Shown in pieces: positions 6,439 to 11,169 of a stretch of DNA of 11,169 bases. Origin of the DNA: CG1-02-35-72 sp036170135 (GTDB lineage: Bacteria; Bacteroidota; Bacteroidia; Flavobacteriales; Flavobacteriaceae). Both the position numbers and the translations under genes were made by a program. Under the pieces are notes generated by a model. It was not told the DNA's origin and ran no database searches. It saw only the letters and a list, made by a program, of their open reading frames with translations. Position 1 is the first letter of the stretch; every line of letters starts with the position of its first letter. The stretch is from the NCBI GenBank assembly GCA_036170135.1, contig JAVHOP010000089.1, positions 1 through 11,169 on the forward strand. Direction: 5' to 3'.

Positions 6439-7162
6439 AATTATTTTGGTTGTCTGTATTTCTTTGGCGCTTTTTTGCCAAGGCATCGGCTATAGCCAAA
6501 CCGATAGTATTCTAGCAATAAAAAACGATTTCCTTAAAAAATCAATTGTGCCGTTATCGCTTATTGGCGCTGGTATTTATGTCAATTATGCAGTAGGAAG
6601 TCTTGGAAAAATCAGCCTCCAAAATCACATCCAAAAGGGTTTAAATTTTCAAACACGAGCCGATGATGTTTTGCAATTTTCGCCCATTGCTATTTTATCA
6701 ATTGCTGATGTTATTGGTTTAAAAACTGAAAACGATTTAAAAACGCAAGCCAAAAACCTGCTTATTATCACTGTTTCCAATTACGCTATTGTAAAATCGC
6801 TTAAGCTCATAACAAACGAAACGAGGCCAAATGGCAGCAGCAATTCTTTTCCATCAGGGCACACTTCAAATGCATTTGCCTTAGCGGGAACGTTGCATCA
6901 CGAATTGAGGGAATCGAGTCCGATTTTAAGTTATAGCGGTTATGTTTTTGCCACTGCAACAGGTGCTTTAAGAGTGCTGAATAACAAACACTGGGTATCG
7001 GATGTTTTAGTTGGTGCCGGTGTTGGTATGTTGGTAACCGATGTGTTTTATAGAATTCAAAGCCAGCAAATTGAAAGTAAAAAAGAAAAGAAACTATCCG
7101 CTATCTTTGTACCAACGCTAAAAGAAAAATCTTTTGGCGTATCTGGAATCATATCTTTTTAA
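6431..7162 (+). CDS. PAP2 superfamily membrane phosphatase
   Basis: A 243-residue protein with all three PAP2 acid-phosphatase signatures: KLITNETRP (KX6RP, Lys125-Arg132-Pro133), PSGH (141-144) and RVLNNKHWVSD (Arg181, His187, Asp191). Residues 1-22 form a hydrophobic signal-like segment ending GYSQ, typical of flavobacterial signal peptides cleaved before Gln. Hydrophobic stretches follow near 39-55, 80-96, 109-127, 165-180 and 190-206, so it is an inner-membrane enzyme with the active site facing the periplasm. Candidates for the substrate are undecaprenyl pyrophosphate, a lipid A phosphate or phosphatidic acid-type lipids; the sequence does not decide. It starts 8 bp inside trmD and ends 2 bp before a GT39-type glycosyltransferase, which suggests a shared role in polyprenyl-phosphate or lipid glycan chemistry. 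Confidence 0.9.
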   Translation: MNRIILVVCISLALFCQGIGYSQTDSILAIKNDFLKKSIVPLSLIGAGIYVNYAVGSLGKISLQNHIQKGLNFQTRADDVLQFSPIAILSIADVIGLKTENDLKTQAKNLLIITVSNYAIVKSLKLITNETRPNGSSNSFPSGHTSNAFALAGTLHHELRESSPILSYSGYVFATATGALRVLNNKHWVSDVLVGAGVGMLVTDVFYRIQSQQIESKKEKKLSAIFVPTLKEKSFGVSGIISF

Positions 7163-7164
7163 GC

Positions 7165-8640
7165 GTGAAAAAAATTTTCCAAAATCAGCCGCTTTTAGTT
7201 GTTGTAATAGCGTTTCAAATCTTTAGATTTTCGCTCTTACCCACAATGGGACTGATGCCTCAAGATGCCTATTATTATTTTTACGGACAACATTTAGACT
7301 GGTCGTATTTTGATCATCCCGGAATGATTGGCTACGCCTTGAGATTCTTTTCTGAACTTTTTGGACGCTCGGTTTTTGTAGTAAAGCTGACTGATTTTAT
7401 ATTGACTTCGCTCACGTTAATTGCCTTTTACAAATTATCAACCTTGTTTTTATCAAAGCAAAAACAACAACATGCTTTGTTGATTATGAGTACCAGTGTG
7501 ATGATTTCGATACTTTCAATCATCTCTACTCCTGATGTACCCTTACTCTTATTTTGGACACTTTCGCTAATTGCCTTGCACAAAGCAATTTTTGAGGAGA
7601 ATTTTAAGTATTGGATTTTGTCCGGTATTTTTATGGGATTGGCTTTTGATAGCAAATACACGTCTATCTTTTTGCAATTTGGTTTAGTTTCTTTTTTAGT
7701 TTTATCAAAACAACACCGCAAATTATTACTTTCAAAGGAATTTTTACTCGCAATAATTATATCGATTTTAGTAGCATTTCCGGTATTATATTGGAATGAC
7801 CAACACCAATTTGTTTCCTTTTTATTTCAATCGACGCAACGCGCCGAAAGCGTTACGTCTATCGGATTAAAACCCTTATCTTTTTTAGGGACTATTGGAC
7901 ACGAATTGCTTATTTTAATTCCAACTTTGTTTGTTTTTATTGTAGTGCTTACATATAAAATTCTTAAAAAACAGTTATTGCAATGGCGCATTCCAAAAGA
8001 CTCTCAACTATTTTTACTCTGTTTTTTCTTGCCAACATTTTTAGGATTTTTTGCTATTTCACTATTTTATTGGGTAAAGATAAATTGGTTGATGCCGGGT
8101 TATATTACGGGTTTAATTCTCGCTGCTATTTACATTTCTAATAAATGGATTAAAATTAACACCTTATTATCTATTGGTATTCATATTGTTTTAGCAATCG
8201 AAATTCTATTTTATGTTGTTCCTGTAAAAGGAGACGACACTTGGTTTGGATGGGAAGAATTAGCAAAAGAAGTCACTCAAATTCAAGAAGGATATCCAGA
8301 TACTTTTATTTTTTCGGCAGATAATTACAAGACAACTTCTATCCTCAATTTTTATCTCAATCAAAAAGTATATTCACAAAATGTGATTGGCGAATTTGCG
8401 CTACATTATAATTTTATCGGCGATAATTTATCAAACTTAAATGGCAAAAATGCGCTCTTTATCGATTCAGATAAAAATCTAAAAACCGATAAACAATCAA
8501 GTATTATTCCAGACAAATTAAAACCTTATTTTACTGAAATAACCGAGCTAAAACCAATCCTAATAAAGCTTCGTGGCAAAACAGTTCGGAAATTTTGTGT
8601 ATACTACGCTACCAATTATCAAAATATCTCAAATAAATAG
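7165..8640 (+). CDS. GT39-family (ArnT/PMT-like) integral membrane glycosyltransferase
   Basis: A 491-residue polytopic GT-C protein. The first helix (about 9-27) is followed by a periplasmic loop with the acidic motif PQDAYYYFYGQHLDWSYFDHPGM (32-54), corresponding to the DEAYYW...DHPP motif of the GT39 family, with candidate catalytic Asp34. STPDVPLLLFW (121-131) is a second family hallmark. Around ten more hydrophobic segments run to about residue 352, then a soluble domain of about 140 residues faces the periplasm. Such enzymes transfer a sugar from a polyprenyl-phosphate donor to lipid A, protein or another lipid; the acceptor is unknown here. The start is GTG at 7165, 2 bp after the PAP2 stop; the next in-frame ATG, near residue 28, would remove the first membrane helix. 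With the PAP2 gene it forms an envelope pair attached to trmD. Confidence 0.87.
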   Translation: MKKIFQNQPLLVVVIAFQIFRFSLLPTMGLMPQDAYYYFYGQHLDWSYFDHPGMIGYALRFFSELFGRSVFVVKLTDFILTSLTLIAFYKLSTLFLSKQKQQHALLIMSTSVMISILSIISTPDVPLLLFWTLSLIALHKAIFEENFKYWILSGIFMGLAFDSKYTSIFLQFGLVSFLVLSKQHRKLLLSKEFLLAIIISILVAFPVLYWNDQHQFVSFLFQSTQRAESVTSIGLKPLSFLGTIGHELLILIPTLFVFIVVLTYKILKKQLLQWRIPKDSQLFLLCFFLPTFLGFFAISLFYWVKINWLMPGYITGLILAAIYISNKWIKINTLLSIGIHIVLAIEILFYVVPVKGDDTWFGWEELAKEVTQIQEGYPDTFIFSADNYKTTSILNFYLNQKVYSQNVIGEFALHYNFIGDNLSNLNGKNALFIDSDKNLKTDKQSSIIPDKLKPYFTEITELKPILIKLRGKTVRKFCVYYATNYQNISNK

Positions 8641-8661
8641 CACATATTAGAAATTAATTTT

Positions 8662-8669
8662 TAAATTTG
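8662..8669 (+). promoter_or_regulatory. -7 promoter element for rplS
   Basis: TAAATTTG matches TAnnTTTG and lies 22 bp after the glycosyltransferase stop and 70 bp before the rplS ATG. It implies that rplS has its own promoter rather than depending on trmD, and that its mRNA has a leader of about 64 nt. No clear -33 TTG is seen. Confidence 0.6.
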
Positions 8670-8675
8670 CGGACT

Positions 8676-8739
8676 CAAAATCAACCTCTGACGAAAACCG
8701 TGAATGTTGTTTTATGATTAACTTTTAAACCATTAAAAA
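8676..8739 (+). ncRNA. Candidate 5' leader of rplS mRNA
   Basis: The predicted leader can pair AATC (8679-8682) with GATT (8716-8719), AAC (8683-8685) with GTT (8706-8708), and ACG (8691-8693) with CGT (8699-8701), giving a branched or bulged hairpin ahead of an A-rich stretch before the ATG. Ribosomal protein genes often have autoregulatory leaders, and I recall bL19 leaders having been proposed in flavobacteria. The pairings are short, so this is a hypothesis. Confidence 0.3.
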
Positions 8740-9090
8740 ATGGAAGATTTATTAAAATTTGTACAGGACGAATTCGTGACCAAAAATGAATTACCTTCTT
8801 TTTCGGCAGGCGACACCATTACCGTTTATTATAAAATTGTGGAAGGCGCTAAAACCAGAACTCAGTTTTTTAGAGGCGTTGTTATCCAAAGAAGAGGAGC
8901 CGGTAGCTCTGCGACGTTTACCATCAGAAAAATGTCGGGAACCGTTGGTGTAGAACGTATTTTTCCATTGAATTTACCAACAATCGAAAAAATTGAAGTA
9001 AACAAAATTGGTAAAGTAAGACGCGCAAGAATATTCTACTTTAGAGGCTTAACAGGTAAAAAAGCTAGAATCAAAGAAGTTAGAAAATAG
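8740..9090 (+). CDS. rplS: 50S ribosomal protein bL19
   Basis: A 116-residue protein, full length for bL19, which sits at the interface of the 30S and 50S subunits near bridges B6/B8. Diagnostic segments are FSAGDTITVYYKIVEGAKTR (21-40), the loop FFRGVVIQRRGAGSSATFTIRK (43-64), GVERIFPLNLPTIEKIEV (70-87) and the basic C-terminus VRRARIFYFRGLTGKKARIKE. It has a dedicated promoter about 70 bp upstream and a strong intrinsic terminator 23 bp downstream, so it appears to be monocistronic here. This differs from the common rpsP-rimM-trmD-rplS operon, although the gene still lies in the trmD neighbourhood. No Shine-Dalgarno sequence precedes the ATG; the upstream stretch is A-rich, as expected for highly expressed Bacteroidota genes. 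Confidence 0.98.
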   Translation: MEDLLKFVQDEFVTKNELPSFSAGDTITVYYKIVEGAKTRTQFFRGVVIQRRGAGSSATFTIRKMSGTVGVERIFPLNLPTIEKIEVNKIGKVRRARIFYFRGLTGKKARIKEVRK

Positions 9091-9112
9091 AATTTTTATA
9101 AAAATCTTTACT

Positions 9113-9145
9113 AAAAACCTGCAATTCGAATTGTAGGTTTTTTTA
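9113..9145 (+). terminator. Intrinsic terminator of rplS
   Basis: A hairpin pairs AAAAACCTGCAATT (9113-9126) with AATTGTAGGTTTTT (9129-9142), with one G·U pair. It runs directly into a T-tract (9138-9144), and the A-tract on the 5' side could also terminate transcription from the other strand. The loop is tight around the TTCGAA centre, so the innermost pairs probably open. Confidence 0.9.
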
Positions 9146-9173
9146 TGCTTAATATTTTGTTAAAATATTCTTA

Positions 9174-9181
9174 TAAATTTG
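9174..9181 (+). promoter_or_regulatory. Distal candidate -7 element for icd
   Basis: TAAATTTG, identical to the proximal copy, lies exactly 50 bp upstream of it. A TTTG at 9156-9159 is only 14 bp upstream, short of the 17-23 bp usual for the -33 element. It may be a second promoter or chance in AT-rich DNA. Confidence 0.3.
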
Positions 9182-9223
9182 AAATAAAATCGGATTATCA
9201 TTCAATTTTTCTTAGCATTTTAG

Positions 9224-9231
9224 TAAATTTG
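9224..9231 (+). promoter_or_regulatory. -7 promoter element for icd
   Basis: TAAATTTG matches TAnnTTTG and ends 25 bp before the icd ATG, giving a leader of about 20 nt. It lies downstream of the rplS terminator, consistent with independent transcription of icd. Confidence 0.6.
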
Positions 9232-9256
9232 CCACACTTAAAACAATCTTACAATC

Positions 9257-10480
9257 ATGACAAAAATAAAAGTTGCAAATCCCGTTGTTGAAATGGACGG
9301 TGATGAAATGACTCGTATCATTTGGAAATTTATAAAAGATAAATTAATTCTTCCCTATTTAGATATAGATATCAAATATTACGATTTAGGTATGGAAAAT
9401 CGCGATGAAACCAATGATCAAGTTACCATTGATGCCGCCGAAGCTATTAAAAAATATAATGTAGGCATTAAATGTGCTACCATTACCCCCGATGAAGCGC
9501 GTGTTAAAGAATTTGGTTTAAAAAAAATGTGGAAATCGCCTAATGGCACTTTGAGAAATATTGTTGGTGGCACTATTTTTAGAGAACCCATCATTATGAA
9601 AAATGTACCGCGTTACGTTCAAGGTTGGACAAAACCTATTTGCATGGGACGTCATGCTTTTGGCGATCAATACAAAGCAACTGATTTTGTTACTAAAGGA
9701 AAAGGGAAATTGACCTTGACCTTTACTCCCGAAAATGGCGAACCTCAAGTTCACGAAGTCTATAATTTTGAAAGCGATGGCGTGGCACAAGCAATGTACA
9801 ATGTAGATTCTTCAATTTATGGCTTTGCCCGTTCTAGTTTTAATCAGGCTTTAGTTAAAGGATGGCCACTTTATTTATCTACAAAGAATACTATTTTAAA
9901 AGCTTACGATGGCCGTTTTAAAGATATTTTTCAGGAAGTTTTCGAAAACGAATATCAAGAAAAATTTAAAGCTGCAGGCATAACATACGAACACCGTTTA
10001 ATTGACGATATGGTTGCGTGTGTGATGAAATGGAGTGGCGGCTTTGTTTGGGCGCTTAAAAACTATGATGGCGATGTACAATCTGACACCGTAGCTCAAG
10101 GATTTGGCTCATTAGGTTTAATGACTTCTGTTTTGGTTACACCCGATGGCAAAACGGTAGAAGCCGAAGCCGCTCACGGAACCGTAACACGTCATTACCG
10201 CGAACACCAAAAAGGCAAAGAAACATCTACTAACCCATTGGCATCTATTTTTGCTTGGACCAGAGGTTTAGAACATCGTGGTAAATTAGACAATAATCAA
10301 ACCTTGGTTAATTTCTGCCACACGCTAGAAAAAGTTTGTATCAACACCGTTGAAGGTGGTGAAATGACTAAAGATTTAGCCCTTTTAGTTCATAAAGAAA
10401 ATACCTCTTCTAAAGATTATTTAAATACCCAAGATTTTCTTGAAGCAATAAGATTAAATTTAGACAAGGCTTTGGCTTAA
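9257..10480 (+). CDS. icd: NADP-dependent isocitrate dehydrogenase, eukaryotic-type homodimeric (IDH1/2-like)
   Basis: A 407-residue cytoplasmic TCA-cycle enzyme converting isocitrate to 2-oxoglutarate and CO2 while reducing NADP+ (EC 1.1.1.42). The sequence follows the human IDH1/IDH2 subfamily rather than E. coli Icd or the roughly 740-residue monomeric type. It begins VANPVVEMDGDEMTRIIW. The substrate site includes KSPNGTLRN (93-101), Arg109 and MGRHAFGDQYK (130-140); Arg132 occupies the place of human IDH1 Arg132 and Tyr139 is conserved. Further catalytic residues are Lys210, and the metal ligands Asp250, Asp273 and Asp277 in YDGDVQSD. AEAAHGTVTRHYREHQKG (303-320) holds Arg312 and His313, which contact the NADP 2'-phosphate in this subfamily. 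It has its own promoter and a perfect terminator, so it is probably monocistronic. Confidence 0.97.
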   Translation: MTKIKVANPVVEMDGDEMTRIIWKFIKDKLILPYLDIDIKYYDLGMENRDETNDQVTIDAAEAIKKYNVGIKCATITPDEARVKEFGLKKMWKSPNGTLRNIVGGTIFREPIIMKNVPRYVQGWTKPICMGRHAFGDQYKATDFVTKGKGKLTLTFTPENGEPQVHEVYNFESDGVAQAMYNVDSSIYGFARSSFNQALVKGWPLYLSTKNTILKAYDGRFKDIFQEVFENEYQEKFKAAGITYEHRLIDDMVACVMKWSGGFVWALKNYDGDVQSDTVAQGFGSLGLMTSVLVTPDGKTVEAEAAHGTVTRHYREHQKGKETSTNPLASIFAWTRGLEHRGKLDNNQTLVNFCHTLEKVCINTVEGGEMTKDLALLVHKENTSSKDYLNTQDFLEAIRLNLDKALA

Positions 10481-10504
10481 TTAACTAAATATAAATTTAA
10501 ATAC

Positions 10505-10535
10505 AAAAGCGTCAATAAGAATTGACGCTTTTTTT
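10505..10535 (+). terminator. Intrinsic terminator of icd
   Basis: A perfect 12-bp stem pairs AAAAGCGTCAAT (10505-10516) with ATTGACGCTTTT (10521-10532) around the loop AAGA, followed by a run of seven T (10529-10535). It starts 24 bp after the icd stop codon and ends only 14 bp before the murQ start codon. Confidence 0.95.
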
Positions 10536-10537
10536 AT

Positions 10538-10545
10538 TATTTTTG
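10538..10545 (+). promoter_or_regulatory. -7 promoter element for murQ, four bases from its ATG
   Basis: TATTTTTG, then ATTG, then the murQ ATG at 10550. The element begins two bases after the terminator T-tract, so any -33 contact would fall inside the terminator hairpin. The expected transcription start is at or next to the start codon. The T-rich setting raises the odds of a chance match. Confidence 0.5.
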
Positions 10546-10549
10546 ATTG

Positions 10550-11169
10550 ATGAACTATACTAAAACAACCGAGCAAGAATCTAATTACCATCATTTAGAA
10601 CAAATGACTGTAAGCGATTTATTAACAAATATCAATTCCGAAGACAAAACGGTGCCTTTAGCTGTAGAAAAAGCGCTCCCACAAATTGCAATTTTAGTCA
10701 CCAAAATTGTCGAAAAATTAAAATTAGGAGGACGCCTTTTTTATATTGGTGCCGGAACCAGCGGGCGCTTAGGAATTTTAGACGCATCAGAATGCCCCCC
10801 AACCTTTGGTGTGTCCCACAATTTGATAATCGGACTTATTGCCGGTGGCGATAGCGCCATCCGCAAAGCCGTAGAATTTGCCGAAGACGACCCTTTACAA
10901 GCTTGGAAAGATTTAGAGCAATTCAATATCAATCAAAAAGATGTCGTTATCGGTTTGGCAGCTTCGGGAACAACTCCTTATGTTTTGGGCGCTATTAAAC
11001 AAGCCAATCACAATCATATCCTTACCGGATGTATTACTTGCAACACCCAAAGTCCGCTAGCAAAATTGGCTCAGTTTCCTGTTGAAGTGGTAGTCGGACC
11101 AGAGTTTGTAACCGGAAGTTCACGGATGAAAGCCGGCACTGCACAAAAACTCATTTTAAATATGATTTC
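10550..11169 (+). CDS. murQ: N-acetylmuramic acid 6-phosphate etherase MurQ, 3'-truncated by window edge
   Basis: The first 206 residues of an enzyme usually about 270-300 long; the C-terminus lies beyond the window. MurQ cleaves the lactyl ether of MurNAc-6-phosphate to GlcNAc-6-phosphate and D-lactate during peptidoglycan recycling (EC 4.2.1.126). It starts MNYTKTTEQESNYHHLEQMT. The SIS domain contains GGRLFYIGAGTSGRLGILDA (60-79), then SECPPTFG with presumed catalytic Glu81, IAGGDSAIRKAVEFAEDD (97-114) with the second glutamate Glu112, GLAASGTTPYVLGA (135-148) and GPEFVTGSSRMKAGTAQK (183-200). The ATG at 10550 is fixed by an in-frame TGA two codons upstream. It follows the icd terminator by 14 bp. 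The presence of MurQ implies that MurNAc-6-P is made by uptake and phosphorylation or by AnmK, neither of which is in this window. Confidence 0.97.
   Translation, partial: MNYTKTTEQESNYHHLEQMTVSDLLTNINSEDKTVPLAVEKALPQIAILVTKIVEKLKLGGRLFYIGAGTSGRLGILDASECPPTFGVSHNLIIGLIAGGDSAIRKAVEFAEDDPLQAWKDLEQFNINQKDVVIGLAASGTTPYVLGAIKQANHNHILTGCITCNTQSPLAKLAQFPVEVVVGPEFVTGSSRMKAGTAQKLILNMI

Noticed and set aside
7428..7721. Open frame of 97 codons antisense to the GT39 glycosyltransferase
   Set aside because: Cysteine- and lysine-rich complement of a hydrophobic coding region; no start signal or domain.
9151..9169. Perfect 8-bp inverted repeat AATATTTT-GTT-AAAATATT after the rplS terminator
   Set aside because: The stem is made only of A and T, it follows an already strong terminator, and such palindromes are common in this base composition.
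9518..9790. Open frame of 90 codons antisense to icd
   Set aside because: Overlaps highly conserved IDH active-site coding sequence and has no features of its own.
10741..10932. Open frame of 63 codons antisense to murQ
   Set aside because: Lies over the conserved SIS-domain coding region of murQ.

Overview
This window looks like core chromosome from a low-GC member of the Bacteroidota, most likely family Flavobacteriaceae. Three things point there. The proteins read like flavobacterial orthologues (DnaA, RibD, TrmD, YigZ). There are no clear Shine-Dalgarno sequences. Six of the eight apparent transcription-unit heads carry the Bacteroidota-type -7 element TAnnTTTG a short way upstream. I see no mobile element, CRISPR array, tRNA or rRNA, and no broken gene. 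Two genes are cut by the window edges: a methyltransferase on the left and murQ on the right.

Layout: (1) 1-2025, minus strand: dnaA, a low-molecular-weight tyrosine phosphatase and the N-terminus of an RsmI-like methyltransferase, packed as an operon. (2) 2026-2197: a very AT-rich divergent intergenic region with one DnaA-box match and an 11-bp tandem repeat. (3) 2198-2614, plus strand: a 4-hydroxybenzoyl-CoA-type thioesterase, converging with 1 bp spacing on (4) 2616-4255, minus strand: ribD followed by a YigZ/IMPACT gene, overlapping by 4 bp. (5) 4278-5631, plus strand: a GNAT acetyltransferase and prmC, 1 bp apart. (6) 5761-8640, plus strand: trmD, a PAP2 phosphatase and a GT39-type membrane glycosyltransferase, overlapping or nearly touching. 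(7) 8740-9090: rplS with its own promoter and a strong terminator. (8) 9257-10480: a eukaryotic-type NADP isocitrate dehydrogenase with its own promoter(s) and a perfect 12-bp terminator hairpin. (9) 10550 to the right edge: murQ.

Together the genes cover replication initiation (dnaA), translation (prmC, trmD, rplS, the possible rRNA methyltransferase), riboflavin synthesis (ribD), the TCA cycle (icd), peptidoglycan recycling (murQ) and envelope lipid or glycan chemistry (PAP2 plus GT39). Individually they are ordinary. I do not see an undescribed multi-gene system. The most interesting signal is in the transcription starts: trmD, ribD and murQ all show TAnnTTTG, exactly four bases, then the start codon. 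That places the expected transcription start at or next to the start codon, so these mRNAs are probably leaderless or nearly so. Other points of note are the mis-extendable ribD start (GTG at 4255), interlocked ribD/GNAT promoters facing each other, envelope genes lying between trmD and rplS, and a possible bL19 leader.
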